From contig JBFWVD010000020.1 in assembly GCA_050246915.1 (NCBI GenBank), positions 17,363-81,362 of the forward strand: DNA of 64,000 bases, given 5' to 3'. Within the stretch, counting starts at the first letter, position 1. Every line of letters begins with the position of its first letter. This document shows, piece by piece, positions 6,770 through 15,381 of this stretch. A model generated the notes under the pieces. That model ran no database searches. It was not told the origin of the DNA and worked only from the letters and a program-made list of their open reading frames with translations. A program made the translations under genes and the position numbers. The DNA is from JBFWVD01 sp050246915 (GTDB lineage: Bacteria > Actinomycetota > Acidimicrobiia > Acidimicrobiales > Ilumatobacteraceae).

Positions 6770-9631
6770 ATGGCAGAGCCTGATTCGCCGACGTACCGCT
6801 ACACCGCCGCCCTGGCCGCTGACATCGAGAGCCGCTGGCAGCTCCGTTGGGATGCCGAGGGCACCTTCGATGCGCCGAACCCCACTGGCCCCCTGGCCGG
6901 AGACGTAGGTGGCCGCGAGCGCTTGTACGTGCTCGACATGTTCCCGTACCCGTCGGGCTCCGGGCTGCACGTCGGTCATCCGCTCGGCTACATCGGCACC
7001 GACGTGTACACCCGCTTCAAGCGCATGAGCGGCTACAACGTGCTCTACACGATGGGTTTCGATGCGTTCGGCCTCCCGGCCGAGCAGTACGCGGTGCAGA
7101 CCGGCACCCACCCGCGTACGACCACCGAGGCAAACGTGGCCAACATGCGCCGCCAGCTCGGCCGGTTGGGGCTCGGTCACGACAAGCGTCGTTCGGTGTC
7201 CACCACCGATGTCGAGTTCTACAAGTGGACGCAGTGGATCTTCCTGCAGATCTACAACTCGTGGTACGACGCCGAGGCCGCCACGGCTCGGCCCATCAGC
7301 GAACTCGAGGAAGCGTTCGCCTCTGGTGCCCGGCCAACACCCAACGGCCGGACGTGGAGCGCCCTCGATGCCGATGAGCAGCGCGCCCTCATCGATGCCC
7401 AGCGCCTGGCGTATGTGTCCGAAGCGCCGGTGAACTGGTGCCCGGGCCTCGGCACCGTGGTGGCCAACGAAGAGGTCACCGCCGATGGGCGCAGCGACCG
7501 CGGCAACTTCCCGGTGTTCAAGCGCAACATGCGTCAATGGATGATGCGCATCACCGCGTACGCCGATCGCTTGGTCGACGATCTCGACACTGTCGATTGG
7601 CCAGAGCCGGTGAAGCTGATGCAGCGCAACTGGATCGGACGCTCCGAGGGGGCTCGGGTGCGGTTCGATTCACACGCCGGCCCGATCGAGGTGTTCACCA
7701 CCCGGCCCGACACACTGTTCGGGGCGACGTTCATGGTGCTCGCGCCAGAACATCCACTTGTGGACGCGCTGACGACCTCGCAGTGGCCCAAGGCCACTCG
7801 CAACCCGTGGACCGGCGGACATGCAACTCCGGTTGACGCGGTTCGCGAATACCGGCGGATGGCGAACGCCAAGAGCGACATCGATCGCCAAGCCGAGAGC
7901 CGAGAGAAGACCGGAGTGTTCACCGGATCGTTCGCAACCAACCCCACCACCGGCGCCCCGATCCCGGTCTTCATCGCTGACTACGTGCTCATGGGATATG
8001 GCACCGGCGCCATCATGGCCGTGCCATCGGGTGATCAGCGCGACTTCGAGTTCGCCCGTCTGTTCGAGCTGCCGATCATCGCCACGCAACGACCGAGTGA
8101 TGCGTGGTTCGCCGAACACGGCATCGAACCGTCGATCGATTGCGACACCTGGCCGGAGGCGTATGTCGGTGAGGGCACGTATGTGAATTCGTCCAACTCC
8201 AGCTTGGACCTCAACGGCGATCGGACCATGGCCGATGCCAAACACCACATCAACGCATGGCTCGAGGCAGGCGGCCATGGGCACGGCACCGTCAACACCA
8301 AGCTGCGCGATTGGCTGTTCAGCCGCCAGCGCTACTGGGGTGAGCCGTTCCCCATCGTCTACGACGAAGCCGGTGTGGCCCATGCTCTACCCAGCTCACT
8401 GCTGCCGGTGCTGCTGCCCGAGGTCGAGGACTACTCCCCCACCACCTTCGATCCCGACGACGCCAACTCCAATCCGGTGGCACCGCTCGACAAGGCCCAG
8501 GACTGGGTGTGGGTCGAGCTCGATCTGGGCGATGGGCCCAAGCGGTATCGCCGCGACACCAACGTCATGCCGCAGTGGGCGGGATCGTGTTGGTACGAGC
8601 TGCGCTATCTCGATCCCACCAATGACGAGGCCTTCATCGATCCCGAGGTCGAGAAGTACTGGATGGGCCCGAAGGTCGCCGGCGGGTCGGGTGGCGCCGA
8701 TCTGTACGTGGGTGGCGTGGAGCATGCGGTGTTGCACCTGCTCTACTCGCGCTTTTGGCACAAGGTCCTGTTCGACCTCGGGTATGTGAGCTCGTCAGAG
8801 CCATTCCATCGCCTGTTCAACCAGGGGTACATCCTGGCTGCCGCGTTCAAGGACGAGCGCGGCATCTACGTCGACGCCACTGCGGTCGAGGAGCGCGACG
8901 GCCAGTACTTCTACGAGGGCGAGCCCGTCACCCGCGAGTGGGGGAAGATGGGCAAGAGCCTGAAGAACGCGGTCAGCCCCGACGAGATGTACGACCTCTA
9001 CGGGGCCGACACGTTGCGGCTGTACGAGATGTCGATGGGACCCATGGACGCCAGCCGTCCGTGGGAGACCAAAGCCGTGGTGGGGGCGCAACGTCTGTTG
9101 CAGCGCATCTGGCGCCGCATCGTGGACGAGACCACCGGCGAGAGCAACGTCGTCGACACCGAACCGCTCGCCGACACCGCCAAGTTGCTGGCCCGCACCA
9201 TCGATGCGGTGCGCACAGAGCTCGACGCCATGCGGTTCAACACGGCCATCGCCAAGCTGACCGAGCTGAACAACCATCTCACCGGGCTCGACGTGATGCC
9301 GCGTTCGGTGGCCGAGTCGCTGGTGCTGATGCTGGCGCCGCTGGCGCCTCATGTCAGCGAGGAGCTGTGGGCCAAGCTCGGCCATGGCGCGTCGTTGGCG
9401 CACGAGCCCTTCCCGGTCGCCGATCCGGCGCTGCTCGTCGACGATGAGATCACGGTGCCGGTGAGCATCAACGGCAAACCGCGCTCCACCATCACCGTGC
9501 CGTCCGACGCCGACGCCGCGGCTCTCGAGGCCGCAGCACTGGCCGACGCCAAGGTGATTGCGTTCCTCGATGGCAGGGCCCCCAAGAAGGTCATCGTGGT
9601 GCCTGGTCGCATGGTCAACGTCGTGGCGTGA
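6770..9631 (+). CDS. leuS: Leucyl-tRNA synthetase
   Basis: Cytosolic class Ia aminoacyl-tRNA synthetase that charges tRNA-Leu. The HIGH-like HVGH is at residues 67-70 (FPYPSGSGLHVGHPLGY) and the KMSKS-like KMGKS is at 726-730. The CP1 editing domain (FTTRPDTLFGATFMVLAPEHPL and the later YGTGAIMAVPSGDQRDFEFA) lies between them. 953 residues, somewhat longer than the ~860 of E. coli, with an insertion around 190-210. The C-terminal domain ends VIVVPGRMVNVVA. The start is the ATG at 6770; the much longer upstream frame is antisense to the acyl-AMP ligase. The gene is followed by tRNA-Ala. Confidence 0.97.
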   Translation: MAEPDSPTYRYTAALAADIESRWQLRWDAEGTFDAPNPTGPLAGDVGGRERLYVLDMFPYPSGSGLHVGHPLGYIGTDVYTRFKRMSGYNVLYTMGFDAFGLPAEQYAVQTGTHPRTTTEANVANMRRQLGRLGLGHDKRRSVSTTDVEFYKWTQWIFLQIYNSWYDAEAATARPISELEEAFASGARPTPNGRTWSALDADEQRALIDAQRLAYVSEAPVNWCPGLGTVVANEEVTADGRSDRGNFPVFKRNMRQWMMRITAYADRLVDDLDTVDWPEPVKLMQRNWIGRSEGARVRFDSHAGPIEVFTTRPDTLFGATFMVLAPEHPLVDALTTSQWPKATRNPWTGGHATPVDAVREYRRMANAKSDIDRQAESREKTGVFTGSFATNPTTGAPIPVFIADYVLMGYGTGAIMAVPSGDQRDFEFARLFELPIIATQRPSDAWFAEHGIEPSIDCDTWPEAYVGEGTYVNSSNSSLDLNGDRTMADAKHHINAWLEAGGHGHGTVNTKLRDWLFSRQRYWGEPFPIVYDEAGVAHALPSSLLPVLLPEVEDYSPTTFDPDDANSNPVAPLDKAQDWVWVELDLGDGPKRYRRDTNVMPQWAGSCWYELRYLDPTNDEAFIDPEVEKYWMGPKVAGGSGGADLYVGGVEHAVLHLLYSRFWHKVLFDLGYVSSSEPFHRLFNQGYILAAAFKDERGIYVDATAVEERDGQYFYEGEPVTREWGKMGKSLKNAVSPDEMYDLYGADTLRLYEMSMGPMDASRPWETKAVVGAQRLLQRIWRRIVDETTGESNVVDTEPLADTAKLLARTIDAVRTELDAMRFNTAIAKLTELNNHLTGLDVMPRSVAESLVLMLAPLAPHVSEELWAKLGHGASLAHEPFPVADPALLVDDEITVPVSINGKPRSTITVPSDADAAALEAAALADAKVIAFLDGRAPKKVIVVPGRMVNVVA

Positions 9632-9664
9632 ACTTGCAGGTCAGCTGCGCGTCGAGCAACCGGA

Positions 9665-9693
9665 TTGGACGGTTGGCAGGCCACTGATAAAGT
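9665..9693 (+). promoter_or_regulatory. Sigma-70-type promoter for tRNA-Ala
   Basis: TTGGAC (9665-9670) and TAAAGT (9688-9693) are separated by exactly 17 nt and lie 13 nt upstream of the mature tRNA 5' end. It is the clearest -35/-10 pair in the window and suggests that the tRNA is transcribed independently of leuS. Confidence 0.65.
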
Positions 9694-9706
9694 TCGCTCC
9701 CGCTTC

Positions 9707-9779
9707 GGGGCATTAGCTCAGTTGGTAGAGCGCTTCCATGGCATGGAAGAGGTCAAGGGTTCAATTCCCTTATGCTCCA
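9707..9779 (+). tRNA. tRNA-Ala (anticodon GGC)
   Basis: A complete cloverleaf. The acceptor arm GGGGCAT (9707-9713) pairs with ATGCTCC (9772-9778), with one G-U pair. The D-arm region is AGCTCAGTTGGTAGAGC. The anticodon stem CTTCC/GGAAG closes the loop ATGGCAT with anticodon GGC (9740-9742). The T arm contains GGTTCAATTCC. The 3' CCA is not encoded, so it must be added after transcription. The anticodon reads GCC and GCU alanine codons. Confidence 0.97.
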
Positions 9780-9787
9780 CGTAGTGA

Positions 9788-9821
9788 CCCCGGGTCTTGC
9801 GACCCGGGGTTCTTGCGTTTT
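9788..9821 (+). terminator. Rho-independent terminator after tRNA-Ala
   Basis: A perfect 9-bp stem, CCCCGGGTC (9788-9796) and GACCCGGGG (9801-9809), with a 4-nt TTGC loop, followed by a T-rich tail ending TTTT at 9821. It starts 8 nt after the tRNA and separates it from the convergent PLP-enzyme gene. Confidence 0.85.
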
Positions 9822-9843
9822 CGAGACCAGCGCTGTGTTCTCG

Positions 9844-10950
9844 CTATCGCGCGGCCACCAACGCAGCGGCGATATCGGTCCAGATGTCTTCGACGTGCTC
9901 GATGCCGACGCTGAGGCGCAACAACCCGGGCGGCAGATGTTCTTGGCCGGGCACCGAGGCACGGCGTTCGATCGTCGATTCGACCGCTCCGAAGCTGGTG
10001 GCATGGCGGACCAGCTCGACACGAGCACACACCTCGTCGGCCGCGGCTGCTCCACCGGTCACATCGAAGGAGATCACGCTGCCGAAATGGGCCAGCTGCT
10101 CGACGGCGATGGCATGCGTCGGATGACTGGCCAGCCCGGGATAGCGAACGATCTCCACGGCGATATGTCGCTGCAGTCGTGCCGCGATCTCGTTCGCCGA
10201 CCGTGCCGATGCCTCGGCCCGCAGGGGGTAAGTACGCATGCCCCGCGTGACGAGGAACGCCTCGAGCGTCCCCGGGGTCGCTCCACGCAGCTCACGTTGC
10301 GTGCGGAGTTGTTCGAGCAAGCGCAATTGACGGGTCGTGGCCACGCCGCACAACAGATCCGAGTGACCGCCGAGGTGTTTGGTCGCTGATTGGATCGAGA
10401 CATCAGCCCCGAGCGTCAAGGGCTGTTGCGCGAGCGGTCCGGCCAGTGTGTTGTCGACGGCGAGGAGCGATCCCGGCCTTCGAGGTGTCGCACCGATGCG
10501 ACGGAGGTCGGCGACGTCGAGCAACGGGTTCGATGGTGACTCGATCCAGATCAGGTCCGCGCTCGCCGCGGCTTGGCACCATCGCTCGGTGGCAGCGACG
10601 CCGAGCCGCACGGAGGTCCATCGTCCGCTCCGCTCTCCTTGTTGGATCAGACCGGCGACGCCTTGGTAGCAGTCGTCGGGCCACACGATCTGCCCGCCCA
10701 CGGGCACCAGGTCGAACACTGCGGCGATGGCCGCCATGCCCGAGGCGAATGCCACCGTCTCGCCGTCTTCGAGCGCCCCGACAAGTCGCTCCAGTGCGAT
10801 CCACGTCGGCGTCCCGTCATCGCGCGCGTACGCCCGATCTCCACCGAGCAGGAAGTTCGACGCCGGGATCATTCCCTCGTTCAGCGGCGCACCGGCTCGA
10901 TCGGGTCGGCCGGCCGAGACCGCGAGCGTGCGAAGATCCGAGGAGGTCAT
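9844..10950 (-). CDS. Cys/Met metabolism PLP-dependent enzyme (cystathionine gamma-synthase / lyase type)
   Basis: Fold type I PLP enzyme of the cystathionine gamma-synthase / beta- or gamma-lyase / methionine gamma-lyase family, 368 residues. The family signature is visible: VAFASGMAAIAAVF, then VDNTLAGPLAQQPLTLGADVSIQSATKHLGGHSD, where the Lys in SATKHLGG binds PLP, and the C-terminal LRLSVGIEHVEDIW. Several usual substrate-loop residues differ (for example DDCYQGVAG where many members have Y.gt), so I cannot separate synthase from lyase. The ATG at 10950 is preceded by a TAGCGT -10 box. The longer frame to 11130 has no start signals. Confidence 0.87.
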   Translation of the reverse strand: MTSSDLRTLAVSAGRPDRAGAPLNEGMIPASNFLLGGDRAYARDDGTPTWIALERLVGALEDGETVAFASGMAAIAAVFDLVPVGGQIVWPDDCYQGVAGLIQQGERSGRWTSVRLGVAATERWCQAAASADLIWIESPSNPLLDVADLRRIGATPRRPGSLLAVDNTLAGPLAQQPLTLGADVSIQSATKHLGGHSDLLCGVATTRQLRLLEQLRTQRELRGATPGTLEAFLVTRGMRTYPLRAEASARSANEIAARLQRHIAVEIVRYPGLASHPTHAIAVEQLAHFGSVISFDVTGGAAAADEVCARVELVRHATSFGAVESTIERRASVPGQEHLPPGLLRLSVGIEHVEDIWTDIAAALVAAR

Positions 10951-10957
10951 GTCGCCA

Positions 10958-10963
10958 ACGCTA
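10958..10963 (-). promoter_or_regulatory. TAGCGT -10 box, leaderless PLP-enzyme gene
   Basis: Read on the minus strand, TAGCGT ends 7 nt before the ATG at 10950. The remaining ~200 bases to the pilin gene hold no other gene that I can support. Confidence 0.55.
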
Positions 10964-11164
10964 GGCCAGCGCTCGTCGACGCCGTGCCCGGTCTGGGAAC
11001 GCCAGCGGTGCCTCGACACGGGCACGGCGCACTTGAGGGTTCCGGGTCGCGATGGGCCGGAAAGACCATCGGGTCCGATCGACTCGCTGTCGATCATGTC
11101 AGTGGCCGGTCGCCACCATTCGGGGATCAATCAGGCGAGTACAACGGCCACTGCGGAGTCAGTC

Positions 11165-11359
11165 ATGGACCTCACCTTTGTCGCCTCGTTCATCGCTCAG
11201 CGTTTCCAGCAGCGTCTGAAACTCGACGATCGAGGCGCCAGCCTCGTCGAGTACGCCTTGCTCGTCGCCCTCATCGCCGTGCTGTGCATCGCTGCGTTGC
11301 GCTTCCTCAGCGGCCGGGTGTCGTCAGGCTTGTCGAACTCGGGATCGTCGATCGGCTGA
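11165..11359 (+). CDS. Flp/Fap-type class IVb pilin, orphan
   Basis: A 64-residue Flp-type prepilin. After a short basic leader, the motif RGASLVEYALLVALIAVL (about residues 23-40) carries the Gly before the prepilin-peptidase cut, the conserved Glu at +5 of the mature end, and the hydrophobic spine helix. A GGAG site lies 6 nt before the ATG. Flp pilins build tight-adherence (Tad) pili, but none of the Tad machinery (CpaA peptidase, CpaF ATPase, TadBC) is in the window. It must rely on genes elsewhere or be a stand-alone copy. It is too short to be found by length alone; the motif makes it secure. Confidence 0.88.
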   Translation: MDLTFVASFIAQRFQQRLKLDDRGASLVEYALLVALIAVLCIAALRFLSGRVSSGLSNSGSSIG

Positions 11360-11403
11360 TCGCCGGGCTGACAGTTCCTGCGCGCCGTGGTCCGTTCGAG
11401 CGC

Positions 11404-13095
11404 TCAGCTCGAGCGGATCAACCGGCCGGGCAACGCTCCGGTGTGCTCACCGTCGGCGATCACCACCTGCCCAGCAACCAGCGTGGCCATGAAGCCGTCC
11501 GCCGTCTGCAACAGACGTTGCGCACCCGCGGGCAGGTCGTAGACCACCTCGGGCATCCGTGGAGCCACCGTTGTGGGATCGATGACGTTGATGTCGGCGA
11601 TCATCCCCTCACGCAACAGACCGCGATCGTTGAAGCCTCCAGCAACTGCTGGTGCGAGCGTGATCATGCGAATCGCTTCTTCGATGGTGAACACCTGCTT
11701 CTCACGCACCCAGTACGCGAGCAAGTGGGTGTGGATCGAAGAGTCCATGATCTGGTTCACGTGCGCGCCCGAGTCGGAGAATGTCATCACCGAGTGCGGA
11801 TGGCGCATCACTTCCAACAGACCGTCGTCATCGAAGCGACTCGTCGGCTGCATGAACCATTGGTCGAAGTCGGTCTCGAGCGCCAGGTCGATCATGAGCT
11901 CCACCGGATCGACGCCGCGCTCGTCGGCCATGGCCGCCACCGTCTTGTACGGCGGGATCGGTGAATCCACCACCATGATGGCCTTGTAGTTGGGACGCCG
12001 CGCTTCGGCTCCGACAGCGTCACCGAAGGGCTCTTCACGCGCTGCTCGAACCAGACGATGGCGCGTATCCGGATCGCTCAGCGCAGCACGCTGCTGATCG
12101 AGCGGCAACGATCGAACCTCGCGCCACGTCGGGAGACGATCGAACGGCAGGTTCGTCTTGAACGACAACATGATGGTGATGCCCCGGCTGTGGCTCAGCC
12201 CGATGGCGCGACCACCGGCCTCGGCCGTGGCCGACAGCATCGCCAACTGATCGTCAGATGCCGGCTTGGCCGGCACGATGCCGAACAAGATCGGCACCCC
12301 GCTGTCCACGGCCAACTCCTTGACCCGCTCGTGGTACTCGGCGCGTTCGGCAGCGTCGGTGGAGAAGCTGGCCATCTCGGGGGCGATCTCGAACACACCA
12401 GTGCCGTGATCGGCGATCACGTCCACCAACGCTCGAACCTCGTCCCATGACGCCTGACGTGATGCGACAGGATCACCGGCCGGGGTGAGGTGTGCCCAGC
12501 TGCGTGACGTCGACATGCCCCATGCGCCTGAACGCATGGCCTCGGCGAGCACGGCGCGCATCTTGCCGACCTCATCGGCGGTGGCCTCGCGGGAGAACGC
12601 CTCTTCGCCCATTACCCACGTGCGCACCGCCGAGTGACCGACCAACGCCGCGTAGTTGATTCCCTTGGGCCGCTTGTCGACGGCGTCGAGGTATTGATCG
12701 AAGCCCTGCCATGTCCACTCGATGCCCGCGGCCATGGCGCCGGGATCGATGGCCTCGGCGCGTTCGATGTTGCGCACCACCAGGTCGCGATTCGCGTCAT
12801 GGGCTGGGGCGAGCGAGAAGCCGCAGTTGCCCATGAGCACGGTGGTCACGCCGTGCCAACACGAGCAACTCCCGAGCGGATCCCAGAACACCTGGGCGTC
12901 CATGTGGGTGTGCAGATCGACGAAACCCGGAGTGACGATGTGGCCCGTGGCGTCGATCTCCTGCGCTCCGCGCTCAGCGATGCGACCGATACGAGCGATG
13001 CGATCACCGACGATTCCGACATCGGCGCGGTACCCCGCCATTCCACTGCCGTCGACGACGGTGCCGTTGCGGATCACCACGTCATAGTTGGTCAT
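11404..13095 (-). CDS. N-acyl-D-amino-acid deacylase-family amidohydrolase
   Basis: 563-residue amidohydrolase of the D-aminoacylase / dihydroorotase-like group, a zinc TIM-barrel hydrolase acting on amide bonds. The opening YDVVIRNGTVVDGSG and the metal motif VDLHTHMD are typical, as are the NCGFSLAP and GHSAVRTWVMG blocks of the D-aminoacylase branch. A late DSGAHVNQIMD block supplies the catalytic Asp. Many actinobacterial relatives sit in lipid or aromatic degradation clusters and their true substrates are unknown, so the D-aminoacylase label is a family name and not a proven activity. It precedes an MBL hydrolase gene on the other side by 44 bases. Confidence 0.85.
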   Translation of the reverse strand: MTNYDVVIRNGTVVDGSGMAGYRADVGIVGDRIARIGRIAERGAQEIDATGHIVTPGFVDLHTHMDAQVFWDPLGSCSCWHGVTTVLMGNCGFSLAPAHDANRDLVVRNIERAEAIDPGAMAAGIEWTWQGFDQYLDAVDKRPKGINYAALVGHSAVRTWVMGEEAFSREATADEVGKMRAVLAEAMRSGAWGMSTSRSWAHLTPAGDPVASRQASWDEVRALVDVIADHGTGVFEIAPEMASFSTDAAERAEYHERVKELAVDSGVPILFGIVPAKPASDDQLAMLSATAEAGGRAIGLSHSRGITIMLSFKTNLPFDRLPTWREVRSLPLDQQRAALSDPDTRHRLVRAAREEPFGDAVGAEARRPNYKAIMVVDSPIPPYKTVAAMADERGVDPVELMIDLALETDFDQWFMQPTSRFDDDGLLEVMRHPHSVMTFSDSGAHVNQIMDSSIHTHLLAYWVREKQVFTIEEAIRMITLAPAVAGGFNDRGLLREGMIADINVIDPTTVAPRMPEVVYDLPAGAQRLLQTADGFMATLVAGQVVIADGEHTGALPGRLIRSS

Positions 13096-13139
13096 CGTTC
13101 AACCTCCTGCTCATCACGCCATCACCGTCACGCCACGCG

Positions 13140-13961
13140 TCATGCCATCACCCATCGGCGAACACCTTCGCCGGGGAGGATCCGACCCATCTTCAGTCCG
13201 GGGAAGTGGGCGCCTGCGACAACCGTCCCCGACCCTTCCAGTTCTCGTGCCAACGCAATCCGAGTGCGCATGGCCAGGTCTGGATCAACATCGGAGATGC
13301 GGGTCCAGTCATCGTCGAGCAACTCGACCGCGCAGTGCACGGCATCGCCCAGCACCATCGCTCGCTGAGTCCCCGACGACAACACCACCACAGCGCTCCC
13401 CGGCGTGTGGCCATAAGCGGGGACCGTGTCGAAGCCGGGGGCGATGTTGGCGCTCCCGTCGAACGTCTCGAGCCTCGGCTCGATGAGCGCCAGTCTCTCG
13501 ATGGGCGGTTGACCCGGACCGGGCTCGATGGTCTGGAAGAACTCCCAATCGCGGATGTCGCACCGATGCACTGCGTTGGTGAAGACCAACTCTCCGTTGC
13601 TCGAGGTCCAACCCATGTGGTCGGCATGGAGATGGGTGATGACGACGTCGGTGACATCGGTCGGTGCGTAGCCGTACGCCCGCAACGAGTCGAGGAACTG
13701 ACCACCCCCGAAGGGACCGAACCCGAGGTCGTTGATGCCGGCGTCGATGAGCATCACCCGATCGCCGGTGAGCACCAAGTACCCGCCCTGTGTCAGTTCG
13801 ACTTTCCCGTCGGCGTCGAGCAGGTAACGATGCGGTTCCCAGTCCTCGATGTCGTAGCCCTTTCGCCCAGGGATCACTTCCTTCATCCCATAGGCGCGCC
13901 GCGTGCTGATGGCCACCGTCCCATCGACCACAGGCAGGATCTCGATGTCACCGATCTTCAT
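13140..13961 (-). CDS. Metallo-beta-lactamase-fold hydrolase
   Basis: 273-residue MBL-fold enzyme. The dinuclear metal motif THLHADHMGW (HxHxDH) is clear, with an upstream DAGI and a downstream GHTPGSAVVVLSSG that carry the next metal ligands. It resembles quorum-quenching lactonase and other lactone or thioester hydrolase branches, not true beta-lactamases, and has no signal peptide, so it acts in the cytoplasm. It is probably co-transcribed with the SDR gene upstream (24 bases apart) and the amidohydrolase downstream. Substrate unknown; a CoA thioester or lactone is plausible from context. Confidence 0.85.
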   Translation of the reverse strand: MKIGDIEILPVVDGTVAISTRRAYGMKEVIPGRKGYDIEDWEPHRYLLDADGKVELTQGGYLVLTGDRVMLIDAGINDLGFGPFGGGQFLDSLRAYGYAPTDVTDVVITHLHADHMGWTSSNGELVFTNAVHRCDIRDWEFFQTIEPGPGQPPIERLALIEPRLETFDGSANIAPGFDTVPAYGHTPGSAVVVLSSGTQRAMVLGDAVHCAVELLDDDWTRISDVDPDLAMRTRIALARELEGSGTVVAGAHFPGLKMGRILPGEGVRRWVMA

Positions 13962-13985
13962 CGGGTGCTCCGTTCACAGACTTGT

Positions 13986-14921
13986 TCATGAGCCGGCGAT
14001 GCGCTCGAACGTGGTGAGCGCTTCGCCGCCGAGGCGTTCGGCGTGGAAGCGCATGTCGTCGACGAGATCGCTCGGGAAGTCGAGCCCATCGGGTGCGAGG
14101 AGCTTGTCCCCCACCGCCGCCCACGCTTCGGGTGATCGCTCCGACACCCGCTGGCCTCGGCTGACCGCCATCACGATGCGTCGGGCCACACCGCCACCCA
14201 CCACGAACGCCTCGCCGGTGACCGTGGTCGACTCATGTACCAACCACGCCACGAACGCGGCAACGGCGGCCGGCGGGAAGAACTGGTCGACGTAGTCACT
14301 CAGCGCGCCGGGCACGAAGCTGGTCATGCGGGTCGACGCCGATGGCGCCACTGCGTTCACGTTCACGTTCTTGCGAGCGCCCTCCTGGGCGAGCACCTTG
14401 GTGAACGACAACGTCGCGGCCTTGGCCGACGCGTAGTGAGCGATGAACTGTCCGCCGAACACCGCCGGCGAGGCGGTGCTGACGAGTCGACCCTGCCCGG
14501 CACTGAGCAGATGGGGCCATGCGGCTCGGCTCACGTTCACGGTGCCCGTGAAGTGGGTGTCGAACAGCAGGTCGAACTGCGCGGGCGTGAGACGCCCGAA
14601 CGGGCCTCCGCCCGTGATACCGGCGTTGTTCACCACGATGTCGATGCGGCCGAAGGTGTCCATTGCGCACTCGATGAGACCGTCGGCCTCGTCGATGACG
14701 TTGTGATCGCTGGCAATCGCTGTCCCGCCGCTGGCCACGATCTCGCCCACCAATCGTTCAGCCGGCGCGTCCTCCGTCGACTCGCCCGTGACCCCGATGC
14801 CAAGGTCGTTCACCACCACCTGGGCGCCGCGAGCGGCCAGCAATCGCGCGTACTGCGCGCCGATGCCTCGACCCGCGCCCGTGACGATGGCGACCTTCCC
14901 GTCGAACCTCAACTCATCCAT
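13986..14921 (-). CDS. SDR 3-hydroxyacyl-CoA dehydrogenase (HSD17B4-type)
   Basis: 311-residue short-chain dehydrogenase. The NAD-binding TGAGRGIG, the VNDLG that follows beta-2, NNAG and the active-site Tyr/Lys in YASAK are present. The length and the ~60-residue C-terminal extension match the peroxisomal multifunctional-enzyme (17-beta-HSD type 4) dehydrogenase, which oxidises 3-hydroxyacyl-CoA in branched-chain or sterol side-chain beta-oxidation. That role would fit the thiolases and dehydrogenases nearby, but the exact chain is not readable from sequence. On the minus strand TAGGGT lies at 14956-14961, about 34 nt before the ATG, with a GAGGGGGA stretch between. Confidence 0.85.
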   Translation of the reverse strand: MDELRFDGKVAIVTGAGRGIGAQYARLLAARGAQVVVNDLGIGVTGESTEDAPAERLVGEIVASGGTAIASDHNVIDEADGLIECAMDTFGRIDIVVNNAGITGGGPFGRLTPAQFDLLFDTHFTGTVNVSRAAWPHLLSAGQGRLVSTASPAVFGGQFIAHYASAKAATLSFTKVLAQEGARKNVNVNAVAPSASTRMTSFVPGALSDYVDQFFPPAAVAAFVAWLVHESTTVTGEAFVVGGGVARRIVMAVSRGQRVSERSPEAWAAVGDKLLAPDGLDFPSDLVDDMRFHAERLGGEALTTFERIAGS

Positions 14922-14979
14922 GTCGTCAACTCAGCCATGTCATCCCCCTCTCATAACCCTACGCGATAGACGCTCCGGC

Positions 14980-14985
14980 TACGTT
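14980..14985 (+). promoter_or_regulatory. TACGTT -10 box for the ABM protein gene
   Basis: TACGTT is followed by a leader of about 26 nt containing a strong AGGGGGA site (15004-15010) 7 nt before the ATG at 15018. Here the -10 class serves a leadered mRNA. A divergent TAGGGT box (14956-14961, minus) serves the SDR gene. Confidence 0.5.
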
Positions 14986-15017
14986 GGCCGGAATCGGGAC
15001 ACGAGGGGGAATTGCCG

Positions 15018-15359
15018 ATGTTGATCGTTTCGGGACATGTGGTGGTCAAGGCTGAGGCCCGCGATGAGTTGCTCGCCGCGGTTGCGCCAGTGCTCAGCGC
15101 CATCCGCACGGAGGACGGCGTGGTCGACTACTGCCTGTCAGCCGATCCCGTGCACGATGATCGCGTCACCGTGCTCGAGATCTGGGCGTCGGTCGAGCAG
15201 CTGCAGACCCATCTCGATCATCCGAACCATCGCGACATGGGCAAGGTCATGGCCAAGTTCCGGCCTCGTGGTGGGTCGGTCACCAAGTACCGGGTGAACG
15301 CGTCGGCCCCCATGATCGGTGCCGACGGCAAGCCCAACCTCGACTTCCCCGAGAGCTGA
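15018..15359 (+). CDS. Antibiotic-biosynthesis-monooxygenase (ABM) domain protein
   Basis: 113-residue dimeric ferredoxin-like-fold protein of the ABM family (YgiN/LsrG-like quinol monooxygenases). It has the typical opening strand IVSGHVVVKAEARDELLAAV, then GVVDYCLSADPVHDDRVTVLEIWAS and the LDHPNHRDM helix. Such proteins oxygenate quinols or aromatics without a cofactor, or act as isomerases. I prefer the ATG at 15018 to the TTG at 15012 because of the AGGGGGA ribosome binding site. It is the only plus-strand gene in the 11.4-18.7 kb catabolic block. Confidence 0.85.
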   Translation: MLIVSGHVVVKAEARDELLAAVAPVLSAIRTEDGVVDYCLSADPVHDDRVTVLEIWASVEQLQTHLDHPNHRDMGKVMAKFRPRGGSVTKYRVNASAPMIGADGKPNLDFPES

Positions 15360-15381
15360 CTCCGGCGCACCACACACGTGC

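Noticed and set aside
9707..9821. tRNA-Ala as an integration site
   Set aside because: No integrase gene, no duplicated tRNA 3' end and no change of gene style on either side.
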